DNA of 17,294 nucleotides, from assembly GCA_900498245.1 (NCBI GenBank), contig LS998015.1, positions 1,927,008 to 1,944,301 of the forward strand, written 5' to 3'. Made by a program: the position numbers and the translations under genes. Of the stretch, positions 7,678 to 15,353 are shown piece by piece (the first letter of the stretch is position 1; each line of letters opens with the position of its first letter). This stretch comes from Candidatus Zixiibacteriota bacterium (GTDB lineage: Bacteria; Zixibacteria; MSB-5A5; GN15; PGXB01). The notes under the pieces were generated by a model. It was not told where the DNA came from and did no database searches. It saw only the letters and a program-made list of their open reading frames with translations.

Positions 7678-7695
7678 AAGTTGCCCCTGCCCTCG

Positions 7696-10308
7696 ATGCG
7701 ATACTTTTGCTGTTTTCTCGGATTTGTCATGGTCGTTTCCCCCACAATGTCATTCTCATTTTCCAAAACGGATCTGACTGCTCCCCGGCATTTTCCTTTC
7801 AAGACCACGGCGTCGGAACGCCCCAATTTCCAGATTGCCGTTCACAATGTCGGCAATGTCTGGCTGACCGTAACCAATATGGGTCTGTTCGGAACCGGCA
7901 CAATCGGCTCGGTTTTCGACCCCTACACCGGTATGGCCGCGCCTTCGTGCATTTTTCCGGCCGGTTCCAATATAAATTATCTGTATACCGGAGGTTTCTG
8001 GATCGGCGCCGTTGTCGGCCGTGATACGCTGGTGTCAATCGGGGTCGACGATTACTATACCGTCTACGAACTCTGGCCGGATGAAAATCCCGGCGGTGAA
8101 ATCGAACGCCGATCCATTCAGCCCTCCAGCCCGTACTACTCCGACCAGGGGATATCGGAATTGGATATTGTTTCGAAATATACCGATACGGTCACCAACC
8201 CGGCGGTGGTGGCGACCGATCAGACCGACGGGAGACCGCACCAGCCATTGGGAATAGAAATCACCCAGCGTTCCTATTCATGGAGCTATGATTATGCCCA
8301 GGACTTTATTTTATTTGATTATTCCATAAGGAACATCGGCCGCAAGCGCCTGGATAAGGCTTATATGGGGATTTATATCGACGGCGATGTGCATCACACT
8401 TCGATTACCGGGAGTGACGCCTACGGGGAGGACCTGTGCGGTTTCAAGAGCACCTATCCGTCCGGCGGGACCTGCAATTTTCTCGATACTATAAATATCG
8501 CCTATATCATGGACAACAACGGGGATCCCGATCCGCAGAGCAATCAGTGGACGACGACCTCGGCTCGAGGTGCCGCCGGGGTGCGCGTGGTCCGGACCCC
8601 ATCCGATTCCCTGAAGTATTCCTTCAACTGGTGGGCGACCAATTATGATGCCGCCACCGATTTCGGCCCGCGCCGATCCGGGACGCCGGATGATCCTTTT
8701 CGCGACATGGGCGGTATTCTCGGAACCCCTCTCGGGGACCGCAATAAGTATTACATAATGCGGCATGAAGAATTCGATTATGATCAGATGTTTACCGCCG
8801 TCGACCATGGCGCCGACGGCTGGCTGCGTCCGCCTTCGAATGCCGTGGAGATGTCCTCGGGAGGCGACGCCCGTTATATGCTGTCATTCGGCCCGTTTGA
8901 GATCGAACCGGGTGAAATATTGCCGCTCAGTTTCGCCTTTGTATGCGGCAACGATCTCCACGTAAAGCCGGATGATTTCAAAAACTATTTCAATCCGTAC
9001 TATCCCGACAATTACTACAGGCGGCTCGATTTCTCGAATCTCGCGGAAAATTCCAAGTGGGCATCCTGGATATATGATAATCCGAACTATGATACCGACG
9101 GTGACGGATATAAAGGGAAGTACAGGATATGCTGTTCCGATTCCACTATAACCATCGATACCCTTCAGGATCCCCCGGAAACAACAATTGTCTGCCTGAA
9201 AAGCGATACTGTCTATTACGAGGGGGACGGCGTGCCGGATTTTCGAGGGGCCTCTCCGCCGCTGCCGCCGGTCCTCAAGATTCTCCCCCGGATCAATTCC
9301 GCGCAGAACGGCGAACTGGTGGTGCGGTGGAACGGGCTGAGAAGTGAAATGACAAAAGATGTCTTCAGCAATCTTTTCGATTTCGAAGGATATCGGGTTT
9401 ACGTTTCCCTCTCGGCCAATCCGAACGAATATGAACTGCTCGCTTCGTACGATAAGGAAGATTATAATCGCTGGCTTTGGGACAGCAATCACGGCAAGTG
9501 GTCGCTGACCGATCCCCCTTTTACGCTCGATTCGCTCCGTCGGCTGTACGGCGAAAATTTCCAGCCGCTCAATTACGATATTGATCACATTTTCAGCTAT
9601 CAAAATCATAACGGGGAGAATTTCATTTACTATTTCAGCCGCCAGGACTGGAACACATCGAGTCTGGACGATTCCGCGGGTATTCATCGCCTTTACCCCG
9701 AAGAACCTTTCCCCTGCACTCTCAACGCCGATTCGGCGCGAATCTATTGCCCCGAGGCGCTTACGGAAGAGGGGCATTTCAAATATTTCGAATACGAATA
9801 TATTATTAAAAACTTGTTGGCCTCTCGGCTCTACTATATATCGGTGACGGCTTTTGACTATGGCTCTCCGGGGCACGGACTTCAGGCTCTTGAATCGAAT
9901 AAATTACTTAATGCCGTATCGGAATATGCCCAGAACGGTTCTGACACGGTGGAAAGCCGCGGGCTCAAGGCGATTGTATATCCGAATCCGTATCGGGCCG
10001 ACGGCAACTACCGCGGCGCCGAAGGAGGCGGATTCGAGGGCCGCGGAGAAGAGAATCTGCCGCCCGATCGTACCCGGGCCATTCATTTTATGAACCTGCC
10101 CCATAAATGTACCATAAGAATTTTCTCGATTGACGGTGATTTGATACGGGAAATCATTCATGATTATCCCGCCGGGACACCCCAAAGTATGCATGATAAG
10201 TGGGACCTCATAACCCGCAACACCCAGGCCGTAGTTTCAGGGATATATTACTATTCCATTGAATCGGAGTCCGGCAATCAGATTGGGAAACTCGTAATTA
10301 TAATGTGA
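7696..10308 (+). CDS. Array copy 3: large secreted protein with T9SS/FlgD-like C-terminal domain
   Basis: The protein has 870 residues from ATG 7696. A GTG at 7648 would extend it by 16 residues, but that codon lies inside the terminator hairpin, and the signal peptide ('MRYFCCFLGFVMVVSPTM') begins at 7696. No Shine-Dalgarno is visible there. All family blocks are present: 'AVHNVGNVWLTVTNMG', 'FWIGAVVGRDTLVSIG', a DNNGDPDP acidic loop, 'RTPSDSLKYSFNWW', DTDGDGYKGK (about 466), 'YYEGDGVPDFRGASPP', 'FEGYRVYVSL' (about 564) and 'YPNPYR' (about 762), ending 'GKLVIIM'. It is clearly more divergent than copies 1 and 2 are from each other, and it is richer in cysteine (for example 'RICCSD', 'IVCLKSD'). 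It is only 17 bp from copy 4, so the two are probably cotranscribed. Where its promoter lies is unclear, because the upstream gap is almost filled by the hairpin. Molecular function is unknown. Confidence 0.84.
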   Translation: MRYFCCFLGFVMVVSPTMSFSFSKTDLTAPRHFPFKTTASERPNFQIAVHNVGNVWLTVTNMGLFGTGTIGSVFDPYTGMAAPSCIFPAGSNINYLYTGGFWIGAVVGRDTLVSIGVDDYYTVYELWPDENPGGEIERRSIQPSSPYYSDQGISELDIVSKYTDTVTNPAVVATDQTDGRPHQPLGIEITQRSYSWSYDYAQDFILFDYSIRNIGRKRLDKAYMGIYIDGDVHHTSITGSDAYGEDLCGFKSTYPSGGTCNFLDTINIAYIMDNNGDPDPQSNQWTTTSARGAAGVRVVRTPSDSLKYSFNWWATNYDAATDFGPRRSGTPDDPFRDMGGILGTPLGDRNKYYIMRHEEFDYDQMFTAVDHGADGWLRPPSNAVEMSSGGDARYMLSFGPFEIEPGEILPLSFAFVCGNDLHVKPDDFKNYFNPYYPDNYYRRLDFSNLAENSKWASWIYDNPNYDTDGDGYKGKYRICCSDSTITIDTLQDPPETTIVCLKSDTVYYEGDGVPDFRGASPPLPPVLKILPRINSAQNGELVVRWNGLRSEMTKDVFSNLFDFEGYRVYVSLSANPNEYELLASYDKEDYNRWLWDSNHGKWSLTDPPFTLDSLRRLYGENFQPLNYDIDHIFSYQNHNGENFIYYFSRQDWNTSSLDDSAGIHRLYPEEPFPCTLNADSARIYCPEALTEEGHFKYFEYEYIIKNLLASRLYYISVTAFDYGSPGHGLQALESNKLLNAVSEYAQNGSDTVESRGLKAIVYPNPYRADGNYRGAEGGGFEGRGEENLPPDRTRAIHFMNLPHKCTIRIFSIDGDLIREIIHDYPAGTPQSMHDKWDLITRNTQAVVSGIYYYSIESESGNQIGKLVIIM

Positions 10309-10325
10309 TGTAGGCAAAAGAAGCG

Positions 10326-12887
10326 ATGAAATTAAGATTAGCAGCAGTGATAATTATTCTTCTGGGGGCGATGTCGAGTGAGGCCAGAACGCAGTTTCAG
10401 GAATCGACCCTGTGGCAGATGAGCCATGCCGACAGCATTCCCGATGCCAGCATAAATGTTCACAACATCGGCAAAATGGCCCTGACCATTACCAACTATG
10501 GCGTCATCGGGCTCCCTTCCGATGTGCCGGTTCCCGATCCGATGACAGGAGAGGCGGCGCCGTCGCTAAGCTTTCCCAAGGGATACGGCCTGACCTACCT
10601 CTATGAAGGGGGATATTGGGTCGGCGCCGTGGTCGGGCGGGATACTCTGGTTTCGACCGGCACGGGGGGCGATTATAATGTTCACGAATTCTGGCCCCGC
10701 GCCCGGATCGACAGCGGTGAGATAATTTACCGTTCGACCAATGATCCCGACTCGCCGGCCTATGACAGCGCCATTTCACAGCAGGATTTCATCGCCAATT
10801 TCGCCGATACGCTCACCGATTCCAAATATACCGGATACGACGATTATTCGCGGCGCTTTCATCAACCTCTCAATGTGAAAATATTCCAGAATACCTATGC
10901 CTGGGGATATGATTACGCCGAGGATTTTGTCATTTTCGATTGCCGTCTCTTGAATCTCGGCCCGAATGAACTGAAAAATGCCTATATCGGCATCTATATG
11001 GATTATGATATCGGGAAGCAAGGGCGTTATGTCGGCGGCGATGATATTTGCGGCTTCATTAAAACCGTTCCCGATCGCTATATCCCCGGTCTGATGGACA
11101 CTATCAATGTCGCCTGGGCGGCCGATAATGACGGCGATCCGGACCCCATCAGCGGTCAATACTCCGGCTATTTCTCTCCGACTTCGGCCGTCGGCATCCG
11201 GCTCCTGCGCACCCCTACCGACCAGTTAAAATTCAATTTCAACTGGTGGACCTCCGCCTACCGGCCGGATCAGGATTGGGGCCCGCGCAAGGCCGGAACG
11301 CCCGATGATCCTTTCCGTTCCTTTAACGGCTACCTCGGGACCCCGGTCGGAGACATGAATAAATATTATATGATGGCCCACGACGAGTTTGACTATAATT
11401 CGAGCGAAACCTACCGGGATCATACCGCCGACGGATGGCTGCCGCCGCCGGATAACGCCTATGAGATCGCGTCCGGAGCCGATATCAAAACCCTTGTGTC
11501 TTTCGGCCCGATTAACATCAAGCGGGGCGAAATTGCGCCTTTTACATTCGCGGTCGTGGCGGGGCAGGATTTCTATAACTTCAAAGGCATCTACCCCTTT
11601 CTCGACCTCGGTTTGAATGCCCTCTGGGCGGAGTGGATTTACGATAATCCCGGGGTCGACACCGACGGCGACGGTTATCGCGGAAAATATCATGTCTTCT
11701 GCAAGGATTCCGTGCTGGTGCGGATCGATACGCTTATCCGCCCGCCGTACGATACTCTGTACGATACCGTGTACGGGTGTCTGTACGGCGACACCGTATG
11801 GTACACCGGCGACGGCATTCCGGATTTTAGGGGCGCCGCACCGCCGCCGGCCCCCAAATTTACGCTCAGCCCGAGTCTCGCCCCGGACAATTCGGGCGAA
11901 ATAAATGTCCGCTGGAACGGGTATGTCTCCGAAACGTCGCTGGATCAGTTCAGCCATCAGCCGGATTTCGAAGGCTATCGGGTCTATATATCGATGACCG
12001 GACGGGTTTATGATTTCACCATGGTTACCTCATTCGATATCGACGATTATGACCGCTGGGAATATGACGCCGATTACGGCGGCTGGGTCGTCAAAAATCC
12101 CCCGTATCAATTGAGATTATTGATGCAGATGTACGGTGATAATTTCGACTGGAGCCAGTATTACGATTCCGATCATCCCTTTGTTTACTATAATCCCTTC
12201 ACGCGAAAATATGAGAAATATTTCTTTACGAAGCACGATTGGAACGAATCGGATGTTCACGATACGACTAAAATCCACAAAATCTATCCCGACCAGCCGT
12301 ACCCGTCGACCTTGAATCTCGACAGCGCCCGGATGTTTTATCCCAATGAAGTAACCGATAGCGGCCAATTGAAATATTTCGAATATGAATATACTTTGAA
12401 GGATTTATTGCCGTCACAGCCGTACTATGTCTCGGTCGCGGCCTTCGATGAGGGCTTTCCGGCCAAGAAATTGCGGCCCCTGGAAACGGAACCAAGCACC
12501 AACGCCCAGAGAGAGTTTGCCCAGAATTCGTCGGAACTGGTGAAAGCCCAGGGTCTTAAAGTCATTGTTTATCCTAATCCCTATCGTGTCGACGGCAATT
12601 ACCGCGAAAGATTCGAGGGCTGGGAGAATCCCGATCTGGCCGTCGAGCGGAGCCGCGCCATCCATTTCACCAATCTGCCCAATAAGTGCACCATCAGGAT
12701 ATTTTCGATCGACGGGGATTTGATCCGGACCATTATTCATGATTTCCCGCCCGGTGCTCCGGGGAGTATGCATGACAGCTGGGATCTGATTTCCCGCAAC
12801 ACCATGGCGGTGACATCGGGCATCTATTATTTCTCGGTGGAATCGGAGATGGGCAATCAGATCGGGAAGTTCGTTATTATAAAATAA
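10326..12887 (+). CDS. Array copy 4 (most divergent): secreted protein with T9SS/FlgD-like C-terminal domain
   Basis: The protein has 853 residues with signal peptide 'MKLRLAAVIIILLGAMSSEA'. The family layout is kept: 'NVHNIGKMALTITNYG', 'YWVGAVVGRDTLVSTG', DNDGDPDP, 'RTPTDQLKFNFNWW', DTDGDGYRGK (about 445), 'GDGIPDFRGAAPPP', 'FEGYRVYISM' (about 549), 'YPNPYR' (about 749), and an end in 'GKFVIIK' where the other copies have IIM. It is the least similar copy. The Cys of 'APSC' has become Leu ('APSL'), the second Cys of the CGF pair is gone ('YIPGLMDTIN'), and a stretch of roughly 17-20 residues before 'LNALWAEWIYDNPG' is missing. An added run rich in DTLYDTVYG repeats lies near residue 475. 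It follows copy 3 by 17 bp with only a weak AGG upstream of the ATG. Its stop codon directly abuts the stop of the convergent MFS gene. Molecular function is unknown. Confidence 0.84.
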   Translation: MKLRLAAVIIILLGAMSSEARTQFQESTLWQMSHADSIPDASINVHNIGKMALTITNYGVIGLPSDVPVPDPMTGEAAPSLSFPKGYGLTYLYEGGYWVGAVVGRDTLVSTGTGGDYNVHEFWPRARIDSGEIIYRSTNDPDSPAYDSAISQQDFIANFADTLTDSKYTGYDDYSRRFHQPLNVKIFQNTYAWGYDYAEDFVIFDCRLLNLGPNELKNAYIGIYMDYDIGKQGRYVGGDDICGFIKTVPDRYIPGLMDTINVAWAADNDGDPDPISGQYSGYFSPTSAVGIRLLRTPTDQLKFNFNWWTSAYRPDQDWGPRKAGTPDDPFRSFNGYLGTPVGDMNKYYMMAHDEFDYNSSETYRDHTADGWLPPPDNAYEIASGADIKTLVSFGPINIKRGEIAPFTFAVVAGQDFYNFKGIYPFLDLGLNALWAEWIYDNPGVDTDGDGYRGKYHVFCKDSVLVRIDTLIRPPYDTLYDTVYGCLYGDTVWYTGDGIPDFRGAAPPPAPKFTLSPSLAPDNSGEINVRWNGYVSETSLDQFSHQPDFEGYRVYISMTGRVYDFTMVTSFDIDDYDRWEYDADYGGWVVKNPPYQLRLLMQMYGDNFDWSQYYDSDHPFVYYNPFTRKYEKYFFTKHDWNESDVHDTTKIHKIYPDQPYPSTLNLDSARMFYPNEVTDSGQLKYFEYEYTLKDLLPSQPYYVSVAAFDEGFPAKKLRPLETEPSTNAQREFAQNSSELVKAQGLKVIVYPNPYRVDGNYRERFEGWENPDLAVERSRAIHFTNLPNKCTIRIFSIDGDLIRTIIHDFPPGAPGSMHDSWDLISRNTMAVTSGIYYFSVESEMGNQIGKFVIIK

Positions 12888-14102
12888 TTATTTCCGGTAG
12901 AGATTCAATTCTGCCGGGATGATACCGGCCATGCGGCGGAAGCCGACGGCCGCCAGCAGAACCATCAGGGAGATAATTCCCCACATGTACATGAAGTTCG
13001 GTTTGGCCCAATCGAGGAGCAGGCCGCCGAGCAGCGGGCCGAGCGACCATCCCCCGGTCACGGCGAAGCCATAGATGCCCATATACCTCCCGATCCGTCC
13101 TTCCGGAGCCAGATTGGCCGCGATCGAAAGGGCCGGCGGTGAGACGCAATTTTCGGCCATCGTAATCAGGACAAAGGCCGTGACATAAAAGGCATAAACA
13201 TGGGTCAGCCCGATCAGGAAAAATCCGCAGGCATAAATAATCGATCCCAGGGCCAATTGATTGGTCAGGCGGACCCGGTGCAGAAGTCGTGTTGTCGGCA
13301 GTTGCAGGAAAGTCACCATCAGGCCGTTCAGGGTAAATAGAAAACCGAGTTGGGCTTTCGTTATTCCTATGAAATCCACCGAGTAAAGCGAGAACGGTGC
13401 AATCATCTGAGAAATTGAAAGATATAAAAGCAGGACCAGCCCGGCGTGCAGGAATATTTTTTCATTCCCCCGAATCACGAACAGGTAGCGCCAATCCGAT
13501 TTTTCCCGGCTCTGACCGAGGGATGGGATGCCGCGGAGAGATAGGGTAATAATTACCGCGGAAACAAAGACAAGGATCGAGGATAGTATGAAAAGAGTCG
13601 AATAAGAGGCGCTGGCCACGAATCCGCCGATTGCCGGTCCCGAGGCCCAGCCCAGATTTTCCGCCGAACGGACCACAGCGTATCCCTCGGTGCGGCGTTC
13701 CATCGGCACGAGGTCGGCCACGGCCGCGTTGGCCGCCGGCTGAAAGAAAGAACCGAAAATGAAATTGATGATTATAAGGCCGCCGATGCTCCAGAAACTC
13801 ATATGCGCATATATGGAGTAGGCCACGAAAATAAATGTTATGGAACGCAGCACCTGAGCCGCAATCATGATGCGAAATCGCCCGATCCGATCCGACAACT
13901 CTCCCCCGACCGACTGGGACACGGCTCGTACTATCGCGGCGACGCCGAAAAAGACCCCGATCTGGGACAACGACATTTTCAATTCCGAATGGAAATAAAT
14001 CGAAATGAACGGAATCGATATCGAAAAGCCGACCGACGAGGTGAACCAGCCGATCATCAGAATCCAGAGATGCTTGTCGAATTTCTTAAGGGAGTCAAAC
14101 AT
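12888..14102 (-). CDS. MFS transporter (DHA1/multidrug-efflux-like)
   Basis: The protein has 404 residues and about twelve hydrophobic membrane segments, the usual size for the major facilitator superfamily. Motif A is clear in the loop between segments 2 and 3, 'GGELSDRIGRFR' (66-77). Segment 5 carries the GPxxGG-type sequence 'NLGWASGPAIGG' (149-160), typical of drug:H+ antiporter-1 and similar exporters. A second GPLLGG occurs near 355-360 in the C-terminal half. The substrate cannot be read from sequence. The start ATG overlaps the stop of the upstream glycosyltransferase gene by one base (TAATG) and has no Shine-Dalgarno, so translation is probably coupled. The pairing suggests export of a product made or used by that enzyme, but a general efflux role is equally possible. 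Its stop codon is immediately next to that of the convergent array copy 4, so no terminator of its own is visible. Confidence 0.88.
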   Translation of the reverse strand: MFDSLKKFDKHLWILMIGWFTSSVGFSISIPFISIYFHSELKMSLSQIGVFFGVAAIVRAVSQSVGGELSDRIGRFRIMIAAQVLRSITFIFVAYSIYAHMSFWSIGGLIIINFIFGSFFQPAANAAVADLVPMERRTEGYAVVRSAENLGWASGPAIGGFVASASYSTLFILSSILVFVSAVIITLSLRGIPSLGQSREKSDWRYLFVIRGNEKIFLHAGLVLLLYLSISQMIAPFSLYSVDFIGITKAQLGFLFTLNGLMVTFLQLPTTRLLHRVRLTNQLALGSIIYACGFFLIGLTHVYAFYVTAFVLITMAENCVSPPALSIAANLAPEGRIGRYMGIYGFAVTGGWSLGPLLGGLLLDWAKPNFMYMWGIISLMVLLAAVGFRRMAGIIPAELNLYRK

Positions 14103-15280
14103 TATTTATTTAATTCGGCGGCCAGAAATGCGGCGCAAGTCTTAAATCCTTCAATGTCAAGTTTTCCAAAGCCGTTTTGCGCCATCCGCAAAAGGGTTCC
14201 GTCACGGCGCAATGCGGTCAATATCCCGCCAAATTTATCGGCTTTATCGAAACTGTCAAGATCGACCGCCACATTTTGGGAAATAAGTAAGTCGCGATTC
14301 AAGGGCGAAAAGGATCCGATAAGCGGGTGAAGGATAAACATCGGCAGACCCAGTCCCATGGCCCAGTTGGTCCGTTCATGAGACGGCGCCACCAAAAAAT
14401 CAAATTGGTCAAAAAGAGCGAGGGTCGCTTCATTCTCTTCTTCCCTGTTGCGAAACTTTACCAGCGCGACATTCGGCGCGACACCCTCCCTTTTTTTTAT
14501 TTTCGCGATTTCAGACAAAGTGAACTCCGGCGGATTCAACTTTCGGCGCAGTTTTTTCTCAAGCCGTCCGCCGGTATGGCAGAAAACTATCCCGTAATAT
14601 CCGGCCCGCCGTACTGATTTTGCCGCGCGGATAATTTTCTCGACATGAGGCGCCGGTTCCGCCCCCGATGAAAAAAAAGCGCCCGTAAGCGGTTTGTCGG
14701 TTCGGAATCGATTAAGCCGCCTTTCAAATAATTCCCCGGCGCGATCGGCCAAATCAGATTCAATACAAAGCCCGGTCATCAGGAGATTATCCTCCGATAT
14801 ACCGGCATCGAGAAATTTTCTTTTCGATATTTGCGACGGAATAGAAGTCTTCTTGGTTCCGGCTACAACTGATTCCTCCGGCACGGCCAATTCCCCGTGC
14901 TGGTAATATACCGGAACCAGGTCGCGGAGCATCGGCACCAGCATGGGATGAGAAACAAGGGTTGGATGACGATTTTCTTTTAAGTATTTTTTTATTCCTC
15001 GGGCCAGCATTTTCTCCATGATTCCAAAACGATTGGCATCCCGGGAACGGCGCCAGCGCCCGTATATTCGGGAGATAACTCCTCCCCGGCTTCCCAGACG
15101 ATATATCATAGTGATGGCCCGCCAGAGCCATTTCGCTAATCCGGATGAAACGGCAAGGAGATCGATGACATTGTATTCCAGATCGGAGACTGGCTCCTTT
15201 TTAAAGCGGGCGATTATGCCGTCCAGATAAAACGGGTGGCCGCGTCCGATTTCAAGATATACAATATTCAATTTGGGCAT
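14102..15280 (-). CDS. GT-B glycosyltransferase-like protein (MurG/MGDG-synthase type)
   Basis: The protein has 392 residues with no signal peptide. The fold pattern is that of GT28-like enzymes. It has an N-terminal Rossmann strand with a glycine loop, 'YLEIGRGHPF' (8-17), comparable to the GxGH loop of MurG and diacylglycerol glucosyl/galactosyltransferases. The strand 'PTLVSHPM' (106-113) and the domain boundary sequence 'NLLMTGLCIESD' (165-176) resemble the 'vtGiPv' region. The C-terminal nucleotide-sugar side has 'GAFFSSGAEP' (200-209) and 'APSHERTNWAMGLGLPMFIL' (298-317), the usual donor-site helix before 'GLP'. In the known families the reaction is transfer of a sugar from a UDP-sugar to a lipid acceptor at the inner membrane. 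Donor and acceptor are unknown here. It is the first gene of a two-gene - strand operon with the MFS transporter. The promoter must lie in 15281-15353, shared with the divergent ktrB, and no consensus hexamers stand out there. Confidence 0.7.
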   Translation of the reverse strand: MPKLNIVYLEIGRGHPFYLDGIIARFKKEPVSDLEYNVIDLLAVSSGLAKWLWRAITMIYRLGSRGGVISRIYGRWRRSRDANRFGIMEKMLARGIKKYLKENRHPTLVSHPMLVPMLRDLVPVYYQHGELAVPEESVVAGTKKTSIPSQISKRKFLDAGISEDNLLMTGLCIESDLADRAGELFERRLNRFRTDKPLTGAFFSSGAEPAPHVEKIIRAAKSVRRAGYYGIVFCHTGGRLEKKLRRKLNPPEFTLSEIAKIKKREGVAPNVALVKFRNREEENEATLALFDQFDFLVAPSHERTNWAMGLGLPMFILHPLIGSFSPLNRDLLISQNVAVDLDSFDKADKFGGILTALRRDGTLLRMAQNGFGKLDIEGFKTCAAFLAAELNK

Positions 15281-15326
15281 TGGGCTCTTAATCGCATATG
15301 GCTCATTAAGTTTATGTTGACTTTCA

Positions 15327-15340
15327 ATATAAGTTTATAT
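15327..15340. repeat. Short inverted repeat in the divergent promoter region
   Basis: ATATAA and TTATAT are perfect inverted arms around a central GT. The repeat lies in the 73-bp gap between the divergent glycosyltransferase gene and ktrB. It could be an operator half-site pair or simply AT-rich promoter sequence. Confidence 0.3.
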
Positions 15341-15353
15341 CATCTTTTTGCCT

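Noticed and set aside
7648-7695. GTG 7648 as the start of array copy 3
   Set aside because: The codon lies inside the terminator hairpin, and the added residues precede a normal signal peptide starting at 7696.
8884-9876. A 330-residue open frame on the - strand within array copy 3, with similar ones at 3044-3643 and 11226-11957
   Set aside because: They recur at matching places opposite the paralogs because the sense protein is conserved. Their predicted proteins show no signal peptide, no domain and no start signals, so they are shadows of the coding strand.
2150-12887. The tandem similarity as a mobile element or CRISPR-like repeat
   Set aside because: The repeats are whole coding genes with individual signal peptides. 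No transposase, terminal inverted repeats, target duplications or short spaced repeats were seen.
15281-15353. Sigma70 promoter for ktrB using TTGACT at 15317
   Set aside because: The nearest TATAAG and TATATC hexamers are only 5 and 13 bases away, so the spacing does not fit.
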